Assembly: GCF_004745525.1 (NCBI RefSeq)
Contig: NZ_RKLY01000001.1
Coordinates: forward strand, 102,932-166,931
Direction: 5' to 3'
DNA length: 64,000 nt
From: Companilactobacillus suantsaicola
Lineage (GTDB): Bacteria; Bacillota; Bacilli; Lactobacillales; Lactobacillaceae
Shown: one piece after another, positions 34,339-42,520 of the stretch
How the letters are laid out: every line of letters begins with the position of its first letter
Position numbering within the stretch: the first letter of the stretch is position 1
Position numbers and translations under genes: made by a program
The notes under the pieces: generated by a model
Database searches by the model: none
Seen by the model: only the letters and a program-made list of their open reading frames with translations
What the model was told of the DNA's origin: nothing

Positions 34339-35208
34339 ATGAACTTAAAGGATTATCGATATTTCAAAAAATTATCTGAATTAAAGAACTTTTCTGATAC
34401 TGCTAACTTCTTTGGTGTCAGCCAGCCGACGATAACTTATTCGGTTAAAAGGCTTGAAGAAACTTATGGTCTGTCATTGATCAAACGTAAGAGCTTTGCT
34501 AATTCTTTGTCATTAACATATGCCGGACAACAGTTGCTATCACACATTAATCGAATCCTCTTGGAAGATGATTTGATCAGTGATGACATGGAAAGAATCA
34601 AACGTGAAAAAATTGTAATGGGGTGGCCACCAATTATTACCAACTATGTGATCCCCAAGGTTTTTGATCGGTTGCGAGATGCCGATTTATTAAACTCAAT
34701 TATTCCAGTTGCCAAAAGTTCGCGTGAATTATTGACGCAGTTAAAAAATGGTGAAATCGATCTGTCATTGTTAGGGTCAACGATATTACCCCAAGAAAAT
34801 CATCTTGATTATCAATTGATCAAAGAGCATCATTTTAAATTTATTGCCTCCGCAAAACGTGACGTTTCAAAAATCAAGACAGTAGAAGATTTATTCGATG
34901 AGGACTTTATTTCTTTGGACGAAGGATCAGTCCATAGTCGAGTTTTACAGCACATAATTGAACGGTACAATGTCAGTCCTAATACGATGTTTAAAACTTC
35001 GGACTATCATTTGATGATGAACTTAGTCAAAGCTGATAAAGGCTTTAGTTTTGTCACTGAGACCGCCATACAAGGAGTGCCAGGTATCCAAACGATTGAT
35101 ATTGATGAAATTCAATTGCCACCATTTTATATTTTGTTTGTTTATCGACATAATATGGTAGGAAACGAAACTTTGGCACATTTGATGCACATTTTCAAAA
35201 ATATTTAA
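34339..35208 (+). CDS. mleR: LysR-family regulator MleR
   Basis: 289 residues. N-terminal winged helix (FSDTANFFGVSQPTITYSVK, about 16-36) and C-terminal periplasmic-binding-like effector domain. Transcribed away from mleS, the classic position of the malolactic activator, which responds to L-malate. Assignment depends mainly on that context. Start follows AGGTGAGAAA. Confidence 0.85.
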   Translation: MNLKDYRYFKKLSELKNFSDTANFFGVSQPTITYSVKRLEETYGLSLIKRKSFANSLSLTYAGQQLLSHINRILLEDDLISDDMERIKREKIVMGWPPIITNYVIPKVFDRLRDADLLNSIIPVAKSSRELLTQLKNGEIDLSLLGSTILPQENHLDYQLIKEHHFKFIASAKRDVSKIKTVEDLFDEDFISLDEGSVHSRVLQHIIERYNVSPNTMFKTSDYHLMMNLVKADKGFSFVTETAIQGVPGIQTIDIDEIQLPPFYILFVYRHNMVGNETLAHLMHIFKNI

Positions 35209-35681
35209 ATCTGCGATATCAAAAAATTGTGGTATACAGGTCTAGTCCAATGATGTAAAATAGTTTTTGCCAATGGGTAATGGCATTATTTGAATAATAG
35301 TGAGTAAAAATGTACGAAAGATTTCATATGTGAATGGAAACCTCAAAAATATATCATCAATATTTTAAAAGTATTTACATTTATATTCCATTATTATCAA
35401 ATTTTATAATAAAAATGAATCAAAAATTATGGGATAGTTCATTATTCGATTCATTTAAAGTGGTAAAGACCATTTATTATGGTCTTTTTACTGTTTTATA
35501 AATTATTATTTATAAAAATATGGTGACTTTTGTAAACTGAGGGAAAATGGCAAGTCGTGTGTTACTATTGTTTGTGGGGAATGGTTATGCTGTTGACTAG
35601 ATCCCCCTGATAATTTCATGATTACAAATTGACAAAATTGTCGGATAAATGGTGGTTCCTCCCTGAGCTACCATTTTTTTT
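35209..35681 (+). other. 470-bp gene-free region with two terminators, possible sRNA
   Basis: No convincing reading frame. Two intrinsic terminators are present: AAAGACCAT/ATGGTCTTT at 35465-35489, which probably ends mleR, and AAATGGT/ACCATTT with eight T at 35647-35681. The stretch between (about 35530-35680) is less AT-rich and can pair GGGGA with TCCCC (35576-35607), so a structured small RNA ending at 35681 is plausible. It does not match tmRNA, SRP RNA or a riboswitch that I know. Confidence 0.4.
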
Positions 35682-35783
35682 GTGCATTTTTTTACTTGTG
35701 GTTCGAAAAACTGCATTAGAGCCAGAAACAACAATATTTTCTATGGTATAATTTTTGTAATAAGCTATTTAGGAGTTTTTAGT

Positions 35784-36050
35784 ATGAAGTACAACGAGGG
35801 TCAACAAAAAGAAATTGCACAATATGCGGTAGAACATGACAACAACTATAAAGCTACTGGCGAAAAATACGGAATCTCATATCAACAAGTAGCTGCTTGG
35901 GTTAGAAAATACAATAAGAAGACAAAATCTGTCAAAAAAGTTGAGACGAAAAAGGAAACACAAGCCAATGCACTTGATATTTTGAGTCGTAAGGATCCTA
36001 TTTTGGAAGCACAACTACAAGAAGTTAAGAGACGCTTAGGACTAGAATAA
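35784..36050 (+). CDS. Small helix-turn-helix protein
   Basis: 88 residues. HTH of the transposase/insertion-element type (EIAQYAVEHDNNYKATGEKYG then ISYQQVAAWVRKY), then a Lys-rich linker and a helical tail. No transposase partner is nearby. An extended -10 (TGGTATAAT, 35744-35752) and GGAGTTTTT before ATG 35784 mark promoter and start; the longer upstream frame precedes the promoter and is rejected. Stop overlaps the next ATG by one base. Probably a chromosomal regulator. Confidence 0.75.
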   Translation: MKYNEGQQKEIAQYAVEHDNNYKATGEKYGISYQQVAAWVRKYNKKTKSVKKVETKKETQANALDILSRKDPILEAQLQEVKRRLGLE

Positions 36051-36502
36051 TGAAAAAAATTATTTTTGTTTGTTTAGGTAATATTTGTCGCTCGCCAATG
36101 GCAGAAATGATGATGCGTGATTTAGTTACTCAAAGGCATTTAGACCAAGTGATTGAGGTAGAATCTCGAGCTACTTCAACTTATGAAATCGGCAATTCTT
36201 TACATCCTGGGGCAATAGCTGAATTGAAAAGGGAGAATATTCCGTTAGTACCACATTCAGCACAGCAAATCTCTCAAGCAGATTTTGATTCTGCGGATTT
36301 GATTATTGGGATGGATCAACAAAATATCATTGATTTGAAGGCTATGTCACCAGAAGCAGATCGTGATAAGATCCACCTAGCTTATGAAATAATGAATAAG
36401 CAAAAAGTGATTGAAGATCCCTGGTATAATCACAAGTTTGCTCGAACTTTTCGTCAATTGTCAGAAGTTTTGCCATTATGGTTAGATAAATTAAGTAATT
36501 AA
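36050..36502 (+). CDS. Low molecular weight protein-tyrosine phosphatase
   Basis: 150 residues, normal length. P-loop CLGNICRSPMAE (residues 8-19) with nucleophilic Cys and Arg, and the general acid Asp in IEDPWYN (about residue 125). Coupled by TAATG to the HTH gene. No capsule operon is adjacent, so the target is unknown. Confidence 0.93.
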   Translation: MKKIIFVCLGNICRSPMAEMMMRDLVTQRHLDQVIEVESRATSTYEIGNSLHPGAIAELKRENIPLVPHSAQQISQADFDSADLIIGMDQQNIIDLKAMSPEADRDKIHLAYEIMNKQKVIEDPWYNHKFARTFRQLSEVLPLWLDKLSN

Positions 36503-36540
36503 AATAACCAATTTAGTTTTGAATAAATTGGTTATTTTGC
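36503..36540 (+). terminator. Terminator after the phosphatase gene
   Basis: Stem AAAATAACCAATTTA / TAAATTGGTTATTTT with a short loop and T-rich tail. Confidence 0.8.
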
Positions 36541-36608
36541 TTTTAAATGTGAAAAATTTGGATAAAAAATTGTATGATGAGGGTATTGATAATTGGAGGC
36601 GGTTTGTG

Positions 36609-37154
36609 ATGGCTAATTCTTTGTGGAAACGTTTTAAAGATGCTTTTTCTTCAGATGATCAACCTATTCAAACTAATGATGTTCATTCGATGGCTAATAA
36701 AAGTCGTGCCCAGGAAGAAGAGAAGTGTGATTTCACACAAATTCTTACATCTGAACATATTTTTACAGAAGAAGACTTACATTCTCAGTCAGAGGTCTTA
36801 AAACGATTGAGTCAAGTTTCTGGTGAAAATCAAGAGGAAATTTATGGGGCTCTCTTAGTGCGTGAAAAACAAGCCTCAACTAATTTGGGTGAAGGGATGG
36901 CTTTGCCGCACGTACAATCAGAGAATATTTCAAAATTAACAATGATCATTCTTAAATTAGAAAATCCGATTGACTGGGGCAATGACAAAGTCAGTTTAGT
37001 GTTTGGTTTATTGATTCCAAAACCGGATTCAGACTTTGAACACGTTAAGTATATGGCTGGTTTATCAAAAAAATTATTAAAACCAAGTTTTGTTTATGCT
37101 TTGAAGGAAGCCACTACTGCTGAACAAATTATCAATTTATTAACACAGAGCTAG
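36609..37154 (+). CDS. Stand-alone PtsN/fructose-type EIIA domain protein
   Basis: 181 residues. The EIIA type 2 domain occupies about 45-180, with the phosphorylatable His in NLGEGMALPHVQ (about residue 105). The first 40 residues are polar and of low complexity. No EIIB or EIIC neighbours; such lone proteins are often regulatory. GGAGG nine bases before ATG 36609 fixes the start, so an upstream in-frame ATG is rejected. MgtC-like gene follows 19 bases later. Confidence 0.8.
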   Translation: MANSLWKRFKDAFSSDDQPIQTNDVHSMANKSRAQEEEKCDFTQILTSEHIFTEEDLHSQSEVLKRLSQVSGENQEEIYGALLVREKQASTNLGEGMALPHVQSENISKLTMIILKLENPIDWGNDKVSLVFGLLIPKPDSDFEHVKYMAGLSKKLLKPSFVYALKEATTAEQIINLLTQS

Positions 37155-37173
37155 AGATAATGGAGGGATTATT

Positions 37174-37875
37174 TTGAGTCAGTTGAGTATTCTGAATGTC
37201 GTAATTCGGCTCTTGTTAGCAGTCATTTTTTCTGGAATAATTGGACTCGATCGTGCTTATAAGCATCGTCCAGCTGGTTTGAGAACGCATATTTTGGTCT
37301 GTCTGGGTGCTTGCATTATTGCTATGATTCAAAAGAATATTGGCTTTGATGCTTTAGAGATGGCACGTCAATATCCCCAATATAAAGGGGTTATTCGAGC
37401 TGACGATGCTAGATTGATAGCTCAAGTAGTCAGTGGTATTGGCTTTTTAGGTGCTGGTACGATTATCGTTGAGCACCATTCAATTCGTGGATTGACTACT
37501 GCTGCAAGTCTTTGGGTCGTAGCTTGTTTAGGCTTAGCCATTGGTATGGGAGATTATATTATTGCTATTGTCGGCTTCTTAGTCGTGTATGCAGTTTTAG
37601 GATTTCTGAAAAAAATTATCAAGATCAGTCCAGTTCGAAAGCTGAAGATTGAATACAAGCATAAAGTCGATACCAAAAAATTTATTGACGAATTCTTTCA
37701 ACATCATGATATTACGGTTGAAGGTGTTAGATTCAGTGTTTCAAAAATTGATGATACCAAAGTTTATACGAATGTTTATTCAATAGATTTTGGTAAAAAT
37801 ATTGATTATGTCGATATTGTCGAGGGACTATCGATGAATGAGAACATCATTAAAGTTGAAACAATCAATGTCTAA
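37174..37875 (+). CDS. MgtC/SapB family membrane protein
   Basis: 233 residues. Four to five N-terminal membrane segments with GLDRAYKHRPAGLRTHILVC (about residue 22) and GIGFLGAGTIIV (about 90), the hallmark of MgtC; a soluble C-terminal domain follows (about 150-233). Family members affect magnesium stress and F-type ATPase activity in pathogens; role here unknown. TTG start after GGAGGG. Confidence 0.88.
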   Translation: MSQLSILNVVIRLLLAVIFSGIIGLDRAYKHRPAGLRTHILVCLGACIIAMIQKNIGFDALEMARQYPQYKGVIRADDARLIAQVVSGIGFLGAGTIIVEHHSIRGLTTAASLWVVACLGLAIGMGDYIIAIVGFLVVYAVLGFLKKIIKISPVRKLKIEYKHKVDTKKFIDEFFQHHDITVEGVRFSVSKIDDTKVYTNVYSIDFGKNIDYVDIVEGLSMNENIIKVETINV

Positions 37876-37881
37876 CTCATA

Positions 37882-37920
37882 AAAAAATATCCCTAAACAA
37901 ATTTAGAGATATTTTTTTAT
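37882..37920 (+). terminator. Terminator after mgtC-like gene
   Basis: Stem AAAAAATATC-CTAAA / TTTAG-GATATTTTTT with one mismatch, four-base loop and long T run. Confidence 0.85.
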
Positions 37921-38016
37921 GCATTAGGATAATGTATATGTATTTAAATAATTAAGTCTATTTAATTCATTGTAATTTGACTAGACCTCTGTTATTTTTA
38001 CATTCGGGGGAATTAA

Positions 38017-38523
38017 ATGATAAAAATATTACGATCCAAATCGCTCATTGTTTTAATTTGTTTAGTCATAGTATTAATTAGTTATTTACTTCTATCCAAA
38101 AACAGTGTCGTTGGGAGTATCTCAGAGACAGAAATTACTTTGACCGCTAATCAGAAAAGAGAGCATAATTCAGATTTTGAAGAACAGAGGAAAGATTATG
38201 CTTTTGTTTCTTTTGATAATCTGTATGAAAATACATCGCTTTATTTTGGCTCTAAGATCTACCAAGTTGGTCATATAAAAAAATTAGATTCTGAACATAA
38301 ATATATGTTAGTAGCACTTGATGGAAACGATGTTTCTAAAATGTGCAAGATTAAATATAATTTAGCAAGTTTTGCACAAAATATCAGTAACTTAAAAGAA
38401 GATGATGCGATAAAATTTTATGGAAAAGTTTTATCGGTAGATAATTATGTAAACGAAAAGGGTCGTGAAATGAGCCGACCAGTGATTTCTGCTAATTTTA
38501 TTCAGATGAAATTACACAAATAG
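38017..38523 (+). CDS. Hypothetical membrane-anchored protein
   Basis: 168 residues. One N-terminal membrane segment (about 8-27, LIVLICLVIVLISYLLL), then an extracellular domain. The beta-rich C-terminal half (IKFYGKVLSVDNYVNEKG) looks like an OB-fold of the tRNA_anti-like kind, but I cannot confirm it. GGGGG before ATG. A 33-codon reading frame with a strong ribosome site follows directly. Confidence 0.65.
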   Translation: MIKILRSKSLIVLICLVIVLISYLLLSKNSVVGSISETEITLTANQKREHNSDFEEQRKDYAFVSFDNLYENTSLYFGSKIYQVGHIKKLDSEHKYMLVALDGNDVSKMCKIKYNLASFAQNISNLKEDDAIKFYGKVLSVDNYVNEKGREMSRPVISANFIQMKLHK

Positions 38524-38533
38524 GGGGATAACC

Positions 38534-38635
38534 ATGCCATTATTTAATAGTGTCTTGGACGATAATTTTGAATATTTAATGTATCAAGAATTAATTGATC
38601 TAAGAAATATGGAAGATAATCTTGATATTGATTAA
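38534..38635 (+). CDS. Candidate 33-residue small protein
   Basis: Frame MPLFNSVLDDNFEYLMYQEL... ending in DNLDID. AGGGGG lies seven bases before the ATG, and the frame begins ten bases after the preceding stop and ends just before a terminator, so it should be translated from the same mRNA. Acidic (net negative), predicted helical. No family recognised. Confidence 0.5.
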   Translation: MPLFNSVLDDNFEYLMYQELIDLRNMEDNLDID

Positions 38636-38639
38636 GATA

Positions 38640-38686
38640 ATGGGCTAGGAAAACCAGATTGGTTTTCCTGGCCTATTTATTTTGAC
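38640..38686 (+). terminator. Hairpin terminator, B-like core
   Basis: Stem GGGCTAGGAAAACC / GGTTTTCCTGGCCT followed by a T-rich tail. The stem plan (AATRGRCYAGG...CCTGGYCTATT) resembles the cores at 27340, 44570 and 54856. Confidence 0.75.
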
Positions 38687-38694
38687 CAAACAAA

Positions 38695-38733
38695 AAAACT
38701 CTTTGGATTGATCGGATCCAAAGAGTTTTCATT
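38695..38733 (-). terminator. Terminator for the 48-residue minus-strand gene
   Basis: Perfect stem AAACTCTTTGGAT / ATCCAAAGAGTTT. On the minus strand it is followed by seven T; the plus-strand tail is also T-rich. Confidence 0.75.
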
Positions 38734-38821
38734 TTAATATCAAAAGGGTTCTTAAAGAAATAGTAAAAATAAATGGCATTCACTTTTTAAAAGTGACATT
38801 AAACAAGAGAAGTTTTAATTA

Positions 38822-38968
38822 CTATTTTTTAGATTCTTTTTTATCTTTGACAGATTTTTTATCTGCAGAATCTACGCGTTTTACGTTTTCTTTTACATCA
38901 TCGGGAAGAGAGGCAAACTTATCAAACAAACTGCCAAAATCATTTTCGCGTTTCACTGTTAAGCCCAT
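38822..38968 (-). CDS. Small conserved protein, 48 residues (SPJ_0845-like)
   Basis: Frame MGLTVKRENDFGSLFDKFAS then a charged, Lys-rich tail ending ESKK. The MGLT-K-(x)-LF-F pattern resembles the small SPJ_0845 family of lactic acid bacteria, from memory. AGGGG lies ten bases before ATG, and a strong terminator follows the gene. Function unknown; highly charged, probably partly disordered. Confidence 0.65.
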   Translation of the reverse strand: MGLTVKRENDFGSLFDKFASLPDDVKENVKRVDSADKKSVKDKKESKK

Positions 38969-39067
38969 CGGTATCAGCCCCTTTCAGGTTTCTATATATC
39001 TAAACATATTATAGAACGTTTTTTATTAAATAACAATTGTTCTAGCGGACTAATTGTAACTTATTGA

Positions 39068-39625
39068 CTAAGCTTTAACAATCTTACCTGTAGCAATTGG
39101 TAAAGTTGTATGAGCATCGTAACTGCCAACTGCTCCTGCGACTGATGCTGGTAGTTGGAGATCTGAAGGAACACCATGAACGTAAATTACACGTTTATCT
39201 AATTCCAAATCATCAGTTCCAAAGACTTCTTTAAATTTCTTTTGAAGTTCCTTTAGTGGAACATCGATTTCATATTTGAAGTGGCCATTCTCATCAGAAG
39301 TAGGGTAGTTGTCATTAGGAATGTTCATCTTATGAGGTGCATTATCAAATGGCACCATGGTTGTTCCGGAAACAGCTTCCGTCTCGGGTAGGTCGACTAG
39401 TCCGTCGTGATTTGCATCTTGTGCGCTAGTAGCGATTTGAGCATCTTTACCATCAGGAAAACCGTGGAAATGTTCCCAGTGTTCAGTATTCTTAGGTGTA
39501 TCAAACATTTCAATCTCGATATGAAGAGAGTCATCCGTTTCAGTAAAGTTTGCTGTACCATGAGCTTTGGTGCCGATAAATTCATCATTTAATGGAACGA
39601 TTTTAGCTAAATATTTTTTTGTCAT
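39068..39625 (-). CDS. Conserved hypothetical protein with EF-hand-like loop
   Basis: 185 residues, soluble, acidic, no signal peptide. Contains DANHDGLVDLPE (about residue 70), which satisfies every position of a calcium-binding EF-hand loop (D1, N3, D5, G6, D9, E12). Two HxxH-like histidines precede it (HWEHFHGF). Overall pattern is reminiscent of CHRD or superoxide-dismutase-like beta folds. AAGGAGATAATAATT fixes ATG 39625 over an earlier in-frame ATG. Role unknown. Confidence 0.7.
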   Translation of the reverse strand: MTKKYLAKIVPLNDEFIGTKAHGTANFTETDDSLHIEIEMFDTPKNTEHWEHFHGFPDGKDAQIATSAQDANHDGLVDLPETEAVSGTTMVPFDNAPHKMNIPNDNYPTSDENGHFKYEIDVPLKELQKKFKEVFGTDDLELDKRVIYVHGVPSDLQLPASVAGAVGSYDAHTTLPIATGKIVKA

Positions 39626-39797
39626 AATTATTATCTCCTTGTACATTGCGTAAAATTAAATTGTTCAATATACATTATATTCTTAAAATATATTCATGAT
39701 AAATAATTTGCTCATAGTTAGAAATTACACAAAAGTTGACAATTGTCCAAATTAACTTAATATTAAATAAGTTCGAACTAGATAGGAGGGGATATTT

Positions 39798-41615
39798 TTG
39801 GCAACTGAATATCTTGAACACAAATTGAGTCTCTTACCTCCCAGACCAGGTTGTTATTTGATGAAAGATATCAACTCTAAAATTATTTATGTTGGGAAGG
39901 CTAAAAACTTAAAAAATCGGGTTCGGTCTTACTTTAAAAGCTCTCATGAAGGTAAGACGGCACGATTAGTTTCAGAAATTCGTGATTTTGAAACGATTAT
40001 CACTTCAAATGATAAGGAAGCTTTTTTATTAGAAATCACTTTGATTCAAAAGCATCAACCTTACTACAATATTAAATTAAAACGTGGAACTGGTTATCCG
40101 TATATTAAGATCACAAATGAACGTGATCCGAAAATGGAAATTACTGGTTTAGTCAAAAATGATGGTGGTTATTATTACGGACCATATCCCAATGTTTATG
40201 CAGCGTCTAATACGTTAAATTTCTTGCAAAAAGTTTATCCTTTGAGAAGATGTCAAGGAAATTTGGGTAGGCCTTGTTTGTATTACCACATGGGACAATG
40301 TTTAGGAGCCTGTTTTAAGACGGTTCCCGAAGAGAAGTATGCTCGTCAGATTGAAAAAATTAAAAAATTTTTAGGTGGTAATGTTGGCGAGGTTAAAGGT
40401 CAATTAACTAGAAAAATGGAAACTGCCGCCAAAAAAATGCAGTATGAACGAGCAGCCGAGTTACGTGATCAAATTAAATATATTGAAACTACGGTTGAGA
40501 AACAAAAAATTATTTCTAATGATAGTACACCGCGTGATATTTTTAATTACTACGTTGAAAAGGGTTGGATCTCGATTCAAATCTTCTTCATTCGTCAAGC
40601 TCGGTTGATGAAACGGGAAAAGAAGGTCTTTGCTTGTATCAATACTCCAGAAGAAGAATTATCGACCTTTATTTTGCAGTTTTATAATCGTCGTAACCAG
40701 GTTTTACCTAAAGAAATTTTAGTTCCTGATAATTTGGATAAAGATACTTTGTCGCAAGTTTTAAATGTGCCTTTTAGAACGCCACAACGCGGTCAAAAAA
40801 AGGATCTAATGGACATGGCAGCTGAGAATTCTAAATTGGTGCTTCAAGAAAAATTCCGTTTGATGGAACTGGACAATCGTCAAACCTATGGAGCTCAACA
40901 ACAAATTTTTGAAGCGCTCGATTTACCATATGGTCATGTAATTGAGTCGTTTGACCACTCACACATCCAAGGAACTAATCCTGTTTCAGCGATGGTCATG
41001 TTCAAAGATGGACGACCTGAAAAGAGTGGCTACCGTAAGTATAAAATTAAAGGTGAGGTTGAACATCAATCTGGTGCCGACGAGGCTGCCAATACGCGAG
41101 AAGTTATTTACCGGCGCTATTCCCGTTTGATCAAAGAAGATGATAATCTCCCTGATTTAATTTTGATGGATGGTGGTATCATTGAGTTACGTGCAGTAAT
41201 GGATGTTTTAACTAATGAATTGGGTATCGACATTCCAGTTGCCGGCATGGTCAAGGATGATCACCATAATACTTCACATTTAATAGTTGGTGAAGATGGA
41301 ATCGAAGTGCCTTTGGATCGAAAGAGCCAAGGATTTTATTTGTTGCAAAGAATTCAAGATGAAGTGCACCGTTTTGCAATCACTTTTCATCGTAAAACCC
41401 GCAGCAAAAATGCTTTATCGTCCCAGTTGGACAACATTCAAGGTGTTGGTCCTAAGACTAGAACGAAGTTATTAAAGAAATTCGGTTCAGTTAAAAAGAT
41501 GAAAGAAGCTTCGATTGAACAGTTAACTGATTTGGGGATTCCCAAAACAACAGCTCAAACGATAAAGATTACTTTAGCAAGTACTAATTTTCATAAGAAG
41601 TATCACAAAGGATAA
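39798..41615 (+). CDS. uvrC: Excinuclease ABC subunit C
   Basis: 605 residues, full length. GIY-YIG nuclease at the N-terminus (PGCYLMKD, IIYVGKAKNLKNRVRSYF), the UVR motif (AAKKMQYERAAELRDQ, about residue 210), an RNase H-like C-terminal nuclease (ESFDHSHIQG, DGG) and two helix-hairpin-helix units at the end (IQGVGPKTRTKLLKKFG). Makes both incisions in nucleotide excision repair. TTG start after AGGAGGGG. Confidence 0.96.
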   Translation: MATEYLEHKLSLLPPRPGCYLMKDINSKIIYVGKAKNLKNRVRSYFKSSHEGKTARLVSEIRDFETIITSNDKEAFLLEITLIQKHQPYYNIKLKRGTGYPYIKITNERDPKMEITGLVKNDGGYYYGPYPNVYAASNTLNFLQKVYPLRRCQGNLGRPCLYYHMGQCLGACFKTVPEEKYARQIEKIKKFLGGNVGEVKGQLTRKMETAAKKMQYERAAELRDQIKYIETTVEKQKIISNDSTPRDIFNYYVEKGWISIQIFFIRQARLMKREKKVFACINTPEEELSTFILQFYNRRNQVLPKEILVPDNLDKDTLSQVLNVPFRTPQRGQKKDLMDMAAENSKLVLQEKFRLMELDNRQTYGAQQQIFEALDLPYGHVIESFDHSHIQGTNPVSAMVMFKDGRPEKSGYRKYKIKGEVEHQSGADEAANTREVIYRRYSRLIKEDDNLPDLILMDGGIIELRAVMDVLTNELGIDIPVAGMVKDDHHNTSHLIVGEDGIEVPLDRKSQGFYLLQRIQDEVHRFAITFHRKTRSKNALSSQLDNIQGVGPKTRTKLLKKFGSVKKMKEASIEQLTDLGIPKTTAQTIKITLASTNFHKKYHKG

Positions 41616-41626
41616 GGGGAGATAAA

Positions 41627-42463
41627 ATGATTACATTAAAATCAGATCGAGAAATTGAAGGAATGCGTGAATCCGGTAAAATTTTAGCTGGCGTGCATTT
41701 GGGACTTAGAGATATTATTAAACCTGGGATTTCAGCATATTCAATTGAAGAATTTGCTAATGACTATATTGTTAGTCATGGTGCCACTCCTTCAGAAAAA
41801 GGTTTTGAAGGCTATAAGTATGCCACTTGTGTTGATGTCAATGACGAAGTAGCTCACGGAACGCCTAGAAAAGATTTGATTTTACAAGAAGGCGATTTGG
41901 TCAAAGTCGATATGACCGTTAGTTACAAAGGTTATCAAAGTGACTCGTGCTGGAGTTATGCGGTTGGTTCTGTTAGTCAAGAAACTTCTGACTTAATGGA
42001 AGTAACCAAGAAATCGTTGTATCTAGGTATTGCTCAAAGTGTTGAAGGCAAACGTTTAGGAGATATTGGTTATGCTATTCAACATTACACTGAAGATGAA
42101 CATGGCTATGGGGATGTTCGTGAACTTTGTGGTCACGGTATTCAACCAACAATGCATGAACAACCGGATGTTTTGCATTATGGACAACCAGGTCGTGGTT
42201 TGCGATTGAAGAATGGTATGACAATTACCATTGAACCGATGATCAATGAAGGTACTTGGGAAATCGTTGATCGTGAAGTCAAAGATCCTAACGATGATTG
42301 GATTTATTACGCAAGTGCCGACGGTTCTTGGTCAGCTCAATATGAACATACTTTGGCTATCACACCAGATGGTCCTCAAATATTAACATCACAAGATCCT
42401 GCAGAAGATGAAAAATATTTGAAGTGGGCACGTGATTATTTAAAAGAACATAATCAAGCTTAA
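41627..42463 (+). CDS. map: Methionine aminopeptidase, type I
   Basis: 278 residues. Metal ligands in order: Asp in VKVDMTVSYKGYQSD, His in LCGHGIQPTMHEQP, Glu in TITIEPMI and in YEHTLAIT. Removes N-terminal Met. A 15-20 residue insert rich in Asp/Trp (KDPNDDWIYY) before the last ligand is the streptococcal/lactobacillus variant. Directly follows uvrC (11 bases). Confidence 0.95.
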   Translation: MITLKSDREIEGMRESGKILAGVHLGLRDIIKPGISAYSIEEFANDYIVSHGATPSEKGFEGYKYATCVDVNDEVAHGTPRKDLILQEGDLVKVDMTVSYKGYQSDSCWSYAVGSVSQETSDLMEVTKKSLYLGIAQSVEGKRLGDIGYAIQHYTEDEHGYGDVRELCGHGIQPTMHEQPDVLHYGQPGRGLRLKNGMTITIEPMINEGTWEIVDREVKDPNDDWIYYASADGSWSAQYEHTLAITPDGPQILTSQDPAEDEKYLKWARDYLKEHNQA

Positions 42464-42465
42464 TA

Positions 42466-42497
42466 AAAAAAGGCCGAAATTTTATTTTCGGCCTTTT
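42466..42497. terminator. Terminator between map and the SLAP gene
   Basis: Stem AAAAGGCCGAAA / TTTCGGCCTTTT with A/T runs on both sides; serves convergent genes. Confidence 0.9.
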
Positions 42498-42520
42498 GTG
42501 TGTAATCAAGAAAGTTGAAA

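Noticed and set aside
35682..35783. N-terminal extension of the HTH protein
   Set aside because: The extension includes the extended -10 promoter and lies before the ribosome site, so it is not translated.
35784..36050. Remnant of an insertion sequence
   Set aside because: The HTH resembles IS3 OrfA-type domains, but no inverted repeats or transposase fragment flank it, and it is coupled to an intact phosphatase gene.
38793..39014. 73-codon plus-strand frame
   Set aside because: It is the complement of the better supported 48-residue minus-strand gene and lacks a ribosome site.
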